Source: Lewinella sp. 4G2 (lineage in GTDB: Bacteria > Bacteroidota > Bacteroidia > Chitinophagales > Saprospiraceae). Taken from it: a stretch of 64,000 nucleotides of DNA. A model generated the notes under the pieces. That model was not told the origin of the DNA. It saw only the letters and a program-made list of their open reading frames with translations, and searched no databases. The translations under genes and the position numbers were made by a program. The number at the start of each line of letters is the position of its first letter. Positions within the stretch are counted from its first letter, which is position 1. The DNA is taken from assembly GCF_001625015.1 (NCBI RefSeq), contig NZ_LVWJ02000014.1, forward strand, positions 992,001 to 1,056,000, written 5' to 3'. Shown piece by piece: positions 36,801-44,956 of the stretch.

Positions 36801-39084
36801 GTACTCCGTCGGCCTGACGGGCAACTACCGGGCCAGCCAGGGCAGCCAGCAGTTCACCCAGATTGACGCCGGCGTTTGGGCGCCCGGTTCCATCACCGCC
36901 CGTGTCTGGAATGACCTGAACGGTAACGGCATCCAGAACGGTAACGAAGCGGATGCCAACCTGGCGGGCGTGACCGTCACCGTAATCGAAAGAAACGGCG
37001 ACGACCTCATCAATCCCAACACCGGCGAGTCCGTAACGGGAATGACTGGCCCCGATGGTCTCGTCACCCTCCCCTACACCCCGGCCAACCGCCAGTTCCA
37101 CCTCAAGTTTGATTTGCCCGCGGACCATAAGTTCACCGGTTCCAACAAGGGTGGCAACGACACCCAGGATAGCGACGCCTACAATAACGGCCGTACCCCC
37201 GGCATCAGCACTAAGCAGGGTAGCCAGGTACACACCAGCGTGGATGCTGGCCTGTGGGCTCCGGGATCCGTCGTTACCCGCACTTGGGTCGACGCCAACG
37301 GTAACGGTATCCAGAATAACAACGAGACCGACGGACTTTACGGCCTGGAGGTACAACTCGTGGAAGCCGACGGCACCACGCCGGTCCGCCGCCCCGACGG
37401 TTCCATCGTAAAGGCGACCACGCAGTGTGGTGACTTCACGGCCAACCTCGATTACGTGCCCGCCGACCGTACGGTCCGCTTACTGTTTGACGTCCGTGAC
37501 GGCGCCAGGTACGCTCCCCGTAGCCGTGGTGGCAACCGCGCGCAGGACAGCGACATCTACGGCCCCGGCCTGACGACCTCCTTCCGCGCCAGCCGTGGCA
37601 GCCAACTCTTTGAGGACGTCGACGCTGGCTTCACCGATGGTGGCGCCGCCGCAATGGGTAACGTGATCGCCCGCGTCTGGGACGATCAGGACGGCGACGG
37701 CGTACAGGATGCCACGGAGCGCGACGCTAATCTGGAGGGCATCAAAGTAAGCCTCATCGATGCCAATACCCGCAAGACCTGTTCTTGTACGACTACGGAT
37801 GCCGCTGGATTGGCGAGCCTCAGCGGCCTGGTTGATTTCGGCCAGTACCGCCTGAAGGTGGACCTACCCGCCGACCATAAATTCACCAACGCTAACCGTG
37901 GTGGCAACGACAATAATGACAGCGATACGGGCGTGGATGGCCAGACCGGCAAGCTCCGCCTTACGGACGGTGGCACCGTCACCAACTTTGACGCCGGCCT
38001 CTGGGCGCCGGGTACGTTGACCGCTCGCGTCTGGAATGACGCCGACGGTGACGGCAAGCAGGACGGCTCCGAGAACGACGAAAACATCGAAGGCATCCTC
38101 GTTTCCCTGGTGGACATAGACAAAAACCCGGTATTCTACCCCGGTACCACGACGCCCATCCAGGCTCTGACCGACGCCGATGGCGAGGCCTTTATCGACC
38201 ACGTTCCGGCCGACCGTTCCGTGCGTTTGTTCTTTGCCAAGCCGCTTGATACTCGCTTTACCGCTTCCGGGCGGGCCGCGGATAAAGAGGACAACGATGC
38301 TGGCGTGGATGGCTTCACCGGCAGCTTCCGGGCTGACCGCGGCAGTATGTTCTTTAAGGACGTGGATGCAGGCATCTGGTCCGTCGGCACGGCCGTGGTC
38401 CGCGTTTGGAACGACGTCAACATGGACGGAATCCAACAGGGCAGTGAGAACAACAGCAACATTGAAGGTGCCGTGGTTACGCTCCTAGAGAGCAACCCCC
38501 GCAACGCCATCATCAACCCCATGACCGGTGCTCCCGTAAGCGCCACTACTCAGGCGGATGGTTTGGCCACGCTGGACTACGTACCGACCGACCGCAACTT
38601 CCGCTTCCGGGTAGAATTGCCGGATGGTTTCGTGTTTACGTCTTCTTTCCGGGGTACGAACAGCGCCCAGGACAGTGACTTTGGCAACGACGGCCAGAGC
38701 GCCAATTTCAACCTCACGGGCGGTGGCCAGACGATCACGCACGTCGACGCCGGTGCTTTCCTCGACGTGGCCAAGTCGGCTGCGAAGACGGCCCCGTTTG
38801 CGGCCAAGCCTAACCAGGCCCCACGCTTCCCCGTTGAGCTGAGCGTGTTCCCTAACCCCGCCACGGAGTTGGTTAACGTACGTTTCGAGCTGGCCGAAGC
38901 CGGTGAGGTAAGCCTCCGCCTGGTCGATCTGGCCGGCCGCGAGGTCGCCCGTAGCCGCCGTTCACTCACGTCCGGTAGCAACCAACTCACGCTCGAACTG
39001 CCGCAGGTACCCAACGGCACCTACATCGTCGAGCTGATCGGCCAGGATCTTCTGGAGCGCCGCAAGATCATGGTTACCCGCTAA
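33820..39084 (+). CDS. Giant surface protein: 13 SdrD-B-like calcium-binding repeats + T9SS sorting domain
   Basis: 1,754 aa with signal peptide (VMALALCALPLATATAS). From about residue 30 to 1,645 run 13 repeats of about 125 aa. Each opens with a V-W-[DN]-D-x-NGDGxxNGSE loop (an EF-like calcium site), then V-x-LL, TGxDGxATLDYVPADR, FDLPADHKFT, a [QN]DSD block and FRADRGSQ-x-FT-x-VDAG-x-WAPGS. This is the SdrD_B/CNA-B Ig-like fold of rod-like adhesins. Repeats 7-9 (about 36,110-37,260) are near-identical even in DNA, pointing to recent duplication or conversion. The C-terminus (VFPNPATELVNVRFELAEAG ... RRKIMVTR) is a T9SS sorting domain. Likely role: adhesion or surface-layer stalk. It has its own terminator. 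Confidence 0.92.
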   Translation: MLRSFTLRVMALALCALPLATATASTTNTDGTIEVYVWDDWNADGKQNGSEPGLSDVTVRLLRKDGRPFPDAPTQITGTTNASGIATLTAPAGDYKLQIDVPADHAVTKRMASGISAAQNSDIGDNGITNFFTLAAGQTYTDYDAGLWSPGQVITEVWDDRNGDGKNNGSEPGIAGVPVKLLRSDGRPFLKPDGTEVTGVTNAAGEATLDYVPANINVGLFYELPADHKFTTRNSSSTNDTQDSDAGDNGRTGNIRADRGNQTFTNVDAGMWAPGTVETYVWDDRNGDGKANGSEPGLSGVDVQLIRQDGQAFLKPDGSPVTATTGIDGIATLDYLPADRAVALRYTLPADHKFTGKQSNSTNDTQDSDPGNDGRTRYFRATRGSEKITNFDAGMWAPGTAEVEVWFDANGDGKKNGSETEGIYGVRVNLLEKDGRPVLKGNRPVTALAACGTNTATLDYVPADRELRVEVIPFAGGVFSPARAFNDTQDSDIERNNRTRPFRADRGSQVTTNLDAGFTTIGTVPNDASVVVRAWNDTNGNGIQNGNEQDANIEGVKVNLLDATSREVCACVSTGADGLATVPAISEYGRFLLEAERPADHKITHFRRGNDRENSDFYTNGFAPIFRLTPGEVRDNLDVGFWAPGSVVARVWNDANGNGIQNGFEGDSNLVDVPVTVLELDKTELINPNTGATVTGMTGADGTVTLPYVPADRQFRLRFDLPADHKFTPTRRGGNGAQDSDAYTNGITPTYRADRGSQLFTDIDAGLWAPGSVVARVWDDLNGNGIQNGNEADANLSDVTVTVMESNGQPLINPNTSTPVTGQTGTDGTVTLNYTPADRAFRLKFDLPADHRWTPANRGRDDNQDNDAYSAGLTNSYRATQGSQRFTQIDAGVWAPGSVVARVWDDLNGNGIQNGNEADANVAGVTVTVMETSGQPLINPTTNATVTGQTGTDGTVTLDYTPADRGFRLKFDLPVDHRWTRSNQGRDDNQDNDAYSVGLTGNYRASQGSQQFTQIDAGVWAPGSITARVWNDLNGNGIQNGNEADANLAGVTVTVIERNGDDLINPNTGESVTGMTGPDGLVTLPYTPANRQFHLKFDLPADHKFTGSNKGGNDTQDSDAYNNGRTPGISTKQGSQVHTSVDAGLWAPGSVVTRTWVDANGNGIQNNNETDGLYGLEVQLVEADGTTPVRRPDGSIVKATTQCGDFTANLDYVPADRTVRLLFDVRDGARYAPRSRGGNRAQDSDIYGPGLTTSFRASRGSQLFEDVDAGFTDGGAAAMGNVIARVWDDQDGDGVQDATERDANLEGIKVSLIDANTRKTCSCTTTDAAGLASLSGLVDFGQYRLKVDLPADHKFTNANRGGNDNNDSDTGVDGQTGKLRLTDGGTVTNFDAGLWAPGTLTARVWNDADGDGKQDGSENDENIEGILVSLVDIDKNPVFYPGTTTPIQALTDADGEAFIDHVPADRSVRLFFAKPLDTRFTASGRAADKEDNDAGVDGFTGSFRADRGSMFFKDVDAGIWSVGTAVVRVWNDVNMDGIQQGSENNSNIEGAVVTLLESNPRNAIINPMTGAPVSATTQADGLATLDYVPTDRNFRFRVELPDGFVFTSSFRGTNSAQDSDFGNDGQSANFNLTGGGQTITHVDAGAFLDVAKSAAKTAPFAAKPNQAPRFPVELSVFPNPATELVNVRFELAEAGEVSLRLVDLAGREVARSRRSLTSGSNQLTLELPQVPNGTYIVELIGQDLLERRKIMVTR

Positions 39085-39118
39085 GGGAAGCCTTGGTTCA
39101 GTAGACCCTTAGGTCTTC

Positions 39119-39160
39119 GGATGGGTAGTACTACTTCGGTGGTGCTACCCATCTTTTTTT
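39119..39160 (+). terminator. Strong rho-independent terminator
   Basis: Stem GATGGGTAG ... CTACCCATC with an inner ACTAC/GTGGT-like extension and a TTCGG loop, followed by eight T. It lies 35 nt past the stop of the SdrD-B-like gene. Confidence 0.9.
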
Positions 39161-39162
39161 TG

Positions 39163-39179
39163 GGCGCTGCCGCGGGTGC
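39163..39179 (+). repeat. REP-like 17-bp motif directly after a terminator
   Basis: GGCGCTGCCGCGGGTGC followed by CATGAAATAGGGATTAAAACGGG, matching the extended unit at 22629. Confidence 0.6.
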
Positions 39180-39205
39180 CATGAAATAGGGATTAAAACG
39201 GGATA

Positions 39206-39862
39206 TCACTCAATGGTGAGGACCAACGTATCCGGTACTGGAAGTGCTCCATCAAACCCCGGCCGACGAACGTGGACGTCGCGGATGATCAACGTATCCC
39301 CAATTTGAAGATCGTTGATCATCGCCCGGCCCGTCGCGTCGAAAGGACCACCCTGGTTGATGTGTCGTCGTACGGTCCCGTTGGTAATGGTGGTTATTTC
39401 GTAGGTCGTGACGGGTGCCGTAGCACAGACATCTAGATTTACCACTACCGCTCGAATTCCAATCTGTCCGAGAACGCTCGTCCTTGGTGCGGTACTGTTT
39501 CTACTTGAGAACCCACCTAGCGCTACCTCGACCGGCACCAACCGGACGTTATAGGGATACTTCGCTTTCCCGGTAGCCGTAGTAACCGTTATCGTCACTG
39601 GGCCCAGGCTGCTGGGGTTTACGGAGAAATGGCCATTGTAACCTTTTATTGGTAGTTCCTGTAAACCATCAACCGACGTTATTTCAGCGGAAATTTGTTC
39701 CCAAGCCACCGGTTCCTTCTGCTGCGCCACAATCGTAAGTGGGTTATCCACCCCCGCGTAGAGGACGCGATTTACTTTATCTACTGAAATGACGGCGGGT
39801 GGGGATTGGGAAAACGTGGGAAGGGAGAACAAGAAGAGGACCAGTAGGAGCAGTGTGCGCAT
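39206..39862 (-). CDS. Secreted GldM C-terminal-domain-like protein
   Basis: 218 aa with a signal peptide (LLLLVLFLFSLPTFSQ). The mature protein starts ISVDKVNRVLYAGVDNPLTI and continues KYPYNVRLVPVEVALGGFSS, the pattern of the periplasmic Ig-like domains 3-4 of GldM (in GldM typically MNVLYxGVDNPxxI and FRVKxVPxPxAxVGG). The N-terminal TM and first two domains of GldM are absent, so this is not the gliding/T9SS motor subunit itself. It may be a stand-alone paralogue binding T9SS components or other partners; function is inference. It faces the SdrD-B-like T9SS substrate gene convergently. Confidence 0.65.
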   Translation of the reverse strand: MRTLLLLVLFLFSLPTFSQSPPAVISVDKVNRVLYAGVDNPLTIVAQQKEPVAWEQISAEITSVDGLQELPIKGYNGHFSVNPSSLGPVTITVTTATGKAKYPYNVRLVPVEVALGGFSSRNSTAPRTSVLGQIGIRAVVVNLDVCATAPVTTYEITTITNGTVRRHINQGGPFDATGRAMINDLQIGDTLIIRDVHVRRPGFDGALPVPDTLVLTIE

Positions 39863-40161
39863 GGTTAAGCAACTGCTCTTAAGTCACTATAGTACGCGAG
39901 GGTTTGAAATTATGATCCCACCAGTTCGTCCGTCGCATGATGGCGGACGAACCTAGACTTAACCCAAACAGGTTTCACCTCTTCACTACGAGGTGTACAA
40001 TTCAGAGTGCAGAATTTTCAAAATGTCCGGTTTTCGGTCCTAAACCTGCGTTTCTGTACTACCCAAAGTACACTCTTTTCAAAATTGAACATTAAAAAGT
40101 GCAATTCTGGTCCGCATGATGCCTGAATGCCCACCTCCCCCGCACGATACCCACGAACCTC

Positions 40162-40178
40162 GCACCTGCGGCAGCGCC
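40162..40178 (-). repeat. REP-like 17-bp motif
   Basis: GCACCTGCGGCAGCGCC, exact consensus, about 180 bp upstream of the caspase-like operon. Confidence 0.6.
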
Positions 40179-40275
40179 CAAGTCAGGTAGCGGAAGCAAG
40201 GAGGGTCGAGGATGACGGAATTGAGCGCCAATGACCGCCGGGTACAGGGCCAAGTCATTGTTACTTACCTAACAG

Positions 40276-40283
40276 TATGTTTG
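40276..40283 (+). promoter_or_regulatory. Promoter -7 element of the caspase/CHASE2 operon
   Basis: TATGTTTG, an exact TAnnTTTG match, 73 nt upstream of the first gene. A TTG lies 15 nt before it, shorter than the usual spacing. Confidence 0.4.
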
Positions 40284-40356
40284 GCTGCCTACGATCGAGA
40301 GCGTAACTTCCCTGTCTCTCCGGTAACACTGTGCGGAGGCTGTTTCCCTGTCTGAC

Positions 40357-42741
40357 ATGGCACACACTCGTCTTTTACAACTAATTGCCTGCGTTGCTTG
40401 CATCCTGTTCGTGGCTATTAAGTCGGCCAGCGCGCAGGGAGGTACTGCCGTAGTGGTGGGTATTTCGGACTACCGGGATGCAGCCATTACGGACCTGCGG
40501 TTTGCCCATCGGGACGCCGAGGCGTTTGCCGATTATCTAACAACCAGCGGCATCAAGACTAAACTACTTACGGACGCTACGGCCACCCGTGCCGCCATCG
40601 AATCGGCACTCTCCTGGCAAAGAGAGAATACGGTGGCGGGGGACCTGGCCATCCTCTATTTCGCCGGCCACGGTGACGCAGAGACGAATGAATCCGACGC
40701 CGTTATCGGCTATTTACTGGCCCACGACTCCCCACCCAATAATTACCCACTGACGGCTATTGGCCTCGGCGCACTTAACGAACACCTGGCTGCCATTACC
40801 GACGCCGGCGGTAAGGCGCTCGTGGTCTCGGATGCCTGCCATTCCGGGAGCCTGGCGGGCAACGCCATCAACGGCGCGCAACTGACGGCAAAGGAACTGA
40901 TGCGGGAAGGAGAAAACCAGGTCCGCTTTCTATCCTGCCTGCCAGAAGAACGGGCCCTCGAAGGCGAACAGTGGGGCGGCGGCCGCGGCGTCTTCTCCTA
41001 CTTTTTCGTCGATGCCCTCAGGGGGCTGGCGGATGAGGATCTTAACGACCGGGTGGATCTCTTTGAAGTGGAAACGTTCGTCCGGTCAAAAGTGAGGGCG
41101 GCAACCCAACGGAAGCAACTCCCCACCCTTAGTGGTGACCAAGGGGCGGACATCACCTTTCGAACTGCAAAAGATATTAGCGAAACCCTGTTGGAATCCC
41201 GAACGCGGGACCTGCAGCAAGAATTTATTAGCGGGCTGATTGGCCTCGCCCCACCGCAAAGCCAACGGGCCTACGCCCGCTTCGAGCGCTCCATCGAACG
41301 CGGAGACCTGCTAGCCCCGGAAGGCAGAAACGCCCTGGCACACTACCGCGCCCTGAGGCAGGACCCCGCCCTGGCCGCCCTCGGCAGCGTGCTGACTGAG
41401 CGGCTGACGGTTAGTCTGCTCGACTCCGTCCAAACGGCACTGGTGGACTACCTGGCGACCGACCGGGAAGAGTTGTACTTACGATCGCAGGGAGATGACC
41501 GCTACGGCCGTTTCGTCGCCTACCTGAAAGCTGCCGGAGAACTGGTGGGTGAAAATGACCCCCGCTGGCCCGGTATCCGCCTACGGCAACATTATTTTGA
41601 ATCCGTCCGCCTGCGGAGTGCCGGCGACCTTTCCGGAGGGGATGATCAGGAAGCCTTCCTGCAGGGAAGGGCGGAAGCAAAAGCTGCCCTGGCCCTGCAG
41701 GATGACCTGGCTTACGTCTGGAATGAATTGGGCCTCCTCCAGCTCCGCCTCGGTGAGACGGAAGCGGCCGAAGGGTCTTTTCGCAAGGCCATTGCCCGAG
41801 CGCCCACCTGGGCCCTACCCTACAGTAATCTGGGGATCGCCCTCAAAAAGCAGGATGCCAAAAAGCACTTCGCGGAAGCGCGGGCCGCTTACGAAACCGC
41901 CATCCGCCTCAAGCCCGGCTACTCACTGGCGTACAATAACCTGGGGAACCTGCTGGCTGCCAATGGAGCACCGCTTGATACTTGCGTCGCCTACCTACAG
42001 CGAGCCCTCCAGGTGGATGATCGCTACGTGGACGCCCGCTACAGCCTGGCTTCTCTCTACTCCGATAAGCCGGACCATACGGAAGCCGCCCTGGAGATCC
42101 TCAATGATCTCATCGCCGAAAGGGAGGCCGTTGCGAAATACCATTTCCTGAAAGGCTTCGTCCACCTGCAAAGGGGGGAATACGGCGTGGCGGAAGCACC
42201 CCTTCAGCGCGCCGTCAACCTGAGCCCGACCTGGGAGGGAGCCTACCTGAATCTGATCAATCTATACAGCCAGCCGGGTGCCGACTTGGCTTCCGCAAAA
42301 ACGTTCTACCGGGCGCAGGCCAAGAAGCACCCCACCAATAAACTGCCCTACGTGGCGATGGCCCTGGCGGATACTGCGGACGTCAGCTGGGCCAATATCG
42401 CTGCCGACGCTGAAGTGGCGGATGCGGAAAAAGCAAAGGTGCTCATCGAAACTGGCTACTTGCTGGCAGAGTACGGCCAATTATCGTTAATGGAAACCGC
42501 CCTGGTCAGGGCCACTGAGGCAGCCCCATTGCAGTCTGGGCCCTACGGTGGATTGGCCACCTTGTACCTCTACCAAAAGAAGGAGAAAAAGGCCGTAGCC
42601 GCCGCCGTTCAGTTGTTGGAGCTGTCTTCGCCGGAAGAGCTACAAGCCACTTGCGCCAACTTTTCTAGTGGCGGAAGCTTTGAGGGCCTGGCCATCGAAA
42701 AGCGGGTTCGCCCGTTATTAAAGCAGCGGTGCCCGGATTGA
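40357..42741 (+). CDS. Caspase-like (C14) peptidase with C-terminal TPR repeats
   Basis: 794 aa, first gene of a five-gene operon. Signal peptide or N-terminal TM (LIACVACILFVAIKSASAQ), so it acts outside the cytoplasm. Residues about 28-265 are a caspase/metacaspase p20-like domain: AVVVGISDYRD, catalytic His105 in ILYFAGHGD and Cys161 in LVVSDACHSGS, then EGGRGVFSYFFVDAL-like text (GGGRGVFSYF). Both catalytic residues are intact. The remainder is alpha-helical with clear TPRs from about residue 445 (AYVWNELGLLQLRLGETEAAEGSFRKAI, LAYNNLGNLLAANG). Bacterial caspase homologues cleave after basic or acidic residues and often act in stress or cell-death pathways. The substrate is unknown; the M48-like protein and CHASE2 protein of the operon are candidates. 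Confidence 0.9.
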   Translation: MAHTRLLQLIACVACILFVAIKSASAQGGTAVVVGISDYRDAAITDLRFAHRDAEAFADYLTTSGIKTKLLTDATATRAAIESALSWQRENTVAGDLAILYFAGHGDAETNESDAVIGYLLAHDSPPNNYPLTAIGLGALNEHLAAITDAGGKALVVSDACHSGSLAGNAINGAQLTAKELMREGENQVRFLSCLPEERALEGEQWGGGRGVFSYFFVDALRGLADEDLNDRVDLFEVETFVRSKVRAATQRKQLPTLSGDQGADITFRTAKDISETLLESRTRDLQQEFISGLIGLAPPQSQRAYARFERSIERGDLLAPEGRNALAHYRALRQDPALAALGSVLTERLTVSLLDSVQTALVDYLATDREELYLRSQGDDRYGRFVAYLKAAGELVGENDPRWPGIRLRQHYFESVRLRSAGDLSGGDDQEAFLQGRAEAKAALALQDDLAYVWNELGLLQLRLGETEAAEGSFRKAIARAPTWALPYSNLGIALKKQDAKKHFAEARAAYETAIRLKPGYSLAYNNLGNLLAANGAPLDTCVAYLQRALQVDDRYVDARYSLASLYSDKPDHTEAALEILNDLIAEREAVAKYHFLKGFVHLQRGEYGVAEAPLQRAVNLSPTWEGAYLNLINLYSQPGADLASAKTFYRAQAKKHPTNKLPYVAMALADTADVSWANIAADAEVADAEKAKVLIETGYLLAEYGQLSLMETALVRATEAAPLQSGPYGGLATLYLYQKKEKKAVAAAVQLLELSSPEELQATCANFSSGGSFEGLAIEKRVRPLLKQRCPD

Positions 42742-42846
42742 TGGGCTAATCGACTAAGCAATAAGTTGCGCGGGTTCCTTCTATTTATACTTATTTCCCG
42801 GGCACGCTACCACACTCGTCTTACTTCACTTGACACACTCAAAACA

Positions 42847-43761
42847 ATGAAAATTCTCCTATCCGTTGTCCTATGCTGTAGTGGCCTTTGGGTCTCCGCA
42901 CAAACGTCCGCCCGTAGCCTGCCAGTTCTGGGGGACGGGACCCGATCCACTTCCACCACGACCAATAACTCCACCACCGACGTAAGCATGCGGCCTGGTA
43001 CGGTTGTTCCGGAAATCACCAGTACCCCCGTGATTAACCCGGTTTTGGAGACCATCCCCCTAGAGGAAGTCGGCCAGCCGGTAACCATCGATGATGGCTT
43101 TGAGGGAGACGTGGATGATTATCTTTTTATCACCAACCGGGAAGACTTTTTCCGTCACGGCATCAATTTGGCGTCCAGTTTTCATCGGAATAGTAACGAC
43201 CCCCAGGCCGCCAACCAGATGAAGGGGGCCATGGCAACGGTGGATTACTCCGATACCTACCGCGTCCGCCGCTTATTTAACATTCAGATCGTCCTGGCCC
43301 GGCTATTCTTTGAAGAAAATAATCTGGTGGCCTCCGACGAACAGATCGTCAACGCACTAACCGTGGAAAAACGGTGGTTGGCGCAGAGCCAATCCGTCAC
43401 CAAAGAAACCCTGGAGCTGCGACTAAAGATTGGCCACGACCTCTACGGCCTCGAATTTTTCAACATGGCCGGAGACCGCTTCGAGACCGTACTGGAACTC
43501 GCAAATGCAGCGGACGGCCTCAGCCCGGAAGACCGGAAGGAAGTCATCGCCCACGCCCAGTATATGTTGGCGCGTATCAATACCATCTGGGGAAAAACCG
43601 AACTGGCCATGCACCTTTTCGAGCAATCGCTGGAAGGAGGCGCCCTTAGCATCAAGAACTCGAATACGGCAGAGCTCTTTTCCCCGGAGAAGGACGTTGC
43701 GCTCCACCCGTTGCGGTCGGGGCCAAAGTGGGTTGAACTGAAAAACCGGTTCTTCTTTTAG
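42847..43761 (+). CDS. Exported helical (TPR-like) protein of the caspase/CHASE2 operon
   Basis: 304 aa from ATG 42847, which gives a standard signal peptide (MKILLSVVLCCSGLWVSAQ); a longer frame upstream has no good start. After a low-complexity Ser/Thr-rich linker (about 20-75), the rest is alpha-helical with TPR-like helix pairs (IQIVLARLFFEENNL, LRLKIGHDLYGLEFFNMAGDRFETVLEL, AQYMLARINTIWGKTELAMHLFEQSL). No enzyme motif; I do not recognise a named family. It sits between the caspase and the CHASE2 gene, 4 nt before the latter, so it likely serves as a periplasmic scaffold for that system. Confidence 0.8.
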   Translation: MKILLSVVLCCSGLWVSAQTSARSLPVLGDGTRSTSTTTNNSTTDVSMRPGTVVPEITSTPVINPVLETIPLEEVGQPVTIDDGFEGDVDDYLFITNREDFFRHGINLASSFHRNSNDPQAANQMKGAMATVDYSDTYRVRRLFNIQIVLARLFFEENNLVASDEQIVNALTVEKRWLAQSQSVTKETLELRLKIGHDLYGLEFFNMAGDRFETVLELANAADGLSPEDRKEVIAHAQYMLARINTIWGKTELAMHLFEQSLEGGALSIKNSNTAELFSPEKDVALHPLRSGPKWVELKNRFFF

Positions 43762-43765
43762 GCCC

Positions 43766-44956
43766 ATGCTACCCACCCGATCGCACTATATCCACGCGGC
43801 CGTCATCACGGTTATCGTACTGCTCTTCATCTCATTGATGAAGCTCTTTACGCTGAAGGTGCATTACTTCGACCCCTTCAGTTCCCGCCTGCAGGATTAT
43901 GAGGTGACGGACATTCTGTTCTCCCAACTACGGGATACGGCGCGGGTGAAGTTTGTCGACGAGATCATCATGGTCCACGTCCCCAAGCCGGACCGGGCCC
44001 AAATGGCGGACCTTATTGACAAGATATCCGACAAGGGTGCTCGGGTGATTGGGGTTGACGTCCTGTTCCCCGGCAGAAAGGATAGCCTGGGTGACGCCCG
44101 CCTGGCCCAAAGCCTACGGGGAAGGGATAACATTGTCCTGGCCGCCAATCTGATGCAGTACGATCCGGCCACGGATAGTATTTCGGGCATGATCACTTCC
44201 GACTCCCTATTCGCTCTGGGAAGCATAAACGCGTACACCAATTTCCTGGCGAGTACCAACCGAACGGTTCGGCTTTTCACCCCCTGGCTGAAAACCAGCG
44301 GTGGCGTCCGTCAGCAGGCCTTTGCTACGGCCATTGCCGGGGTATATGATCCCAACCTGCTGCACCGTATGCGCCGGCGGGGCGGCCGGAGCGAAAGGAT
44401 TAACTACGTGGGTGATTTCCGTAGTTTCATCCGTAAGGACATTGACGAAGTCCTGCGGGCCGATAGCCCCGATTACTTCCGGGGCCGCATTGTGCTCATT
44501 GGTTACGCCCACAGTACTGCCGTGGATGCACCGCTGGAAGACCGTTACTATACACCACTCAACCGCTTCTACACGGGGCGGAGTATTCCGGACATGTACG
44601 GTATGACGATCCACGCCAATATCATTAAAATGATCATTGACGGTAATTGGATCCGGGAGTTACCGAAGCTCTTGGTTTACTTGATTACCGTCGTTTTTAC
44701 CTTCCTGAACGTATTGCTGATCCAACGCATCTACCATCGTTTGCCGGACGTATTTCACGGAGTGACCCGGCTGTTGCAGATTGCGGAGGCCATCTTGCTC
44801 TTTCTACTCGTTGCCATTTGTTTTACTGCCTTCGACGTCAAGTTGGAACTTGGTATTGCCCTGCTGGCCATGCTAATGGTGTACGACTTCGTGATGATCT
44901 ACGAGAACCTGATACGTAAACGCATTCCTTACCTTAAAGACCTGGATTATGATTAA
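43766..44956 (+). CDS. Stand-alone CHASE2-domain membrane protein
   Basis: 396 aa inner-membrane protein. One N-terminal TM (about 9-27), a large extracytoplasmic CHASE2 domain (about 40-290: DEIIMVHVPKPDRAQMADLIDKI, ARVIGVDVLFPG, RGRIVLIGYAHSTAVDAPLEDRYYTPL, YGMTIHANIIKMIIDGNWI) and three C-terminal TMs (about 300-385), which is the normal CHASE2 topology. In known proteins CHASE2 is the sensor of adenylate cyclases, kinases or CHAT proteins. Here the chain ends about 15 residues after the last TM, with no output domain. Its stop overlaps the next start by 8 nt. The likely role is sensing an unknown envelope signal and transmitting it through partner proteins. Confidence 0.9.
   Translation: MLPTRSHYIHAAVITVIVLLFISLMKLFTLKVHYFDPFSSRLQDYEVTDILFSQLRDTARVKFVDEIIMVHVPKPDRAQMADLIDKISDKGARVIGVDVLFPGRKDSLGDARLAQSLRGRDNIVLAANLMQYDPATDSISGMITSDSLFALGSINAYTNFLASTNRTVRLFTPWLKTSGGVRQQAFATAIAGVYDPNLLHRMRRRGGRSERINYVGDFRSFIRKDIDEVLRADSPDYFRGRIVLIGYAHSTAVDAPLEDRYYTPLNRFYTGRSIPDMYGMTIHANIIKMIIDGNWIRELPKLLVYLITVVFTFLNVLLIQRIYHRLPDVFHGVTRLLQIAEAILLFLLVAICFTAFDVKLELGIALLAMLMVYDFVMIYENLIRKRIPYLKDLDYD

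Larger units (their letters stand above)
39863..40356. other. Intergenic region with hairpin, REP-like motif and promoter element
   Basis: About 490 bp between divergent genes. A perfect 9-bp stem GTTCGTCCG / CGGACGAAC (39924-39952) has an 11-nt loop and no T-run, so it is more likely an operator or structured element than a terminator. A REP-like copy is at 40162-40178 and a -7-like element at 40276-40283. No gene seen. Confidence 0.5.
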
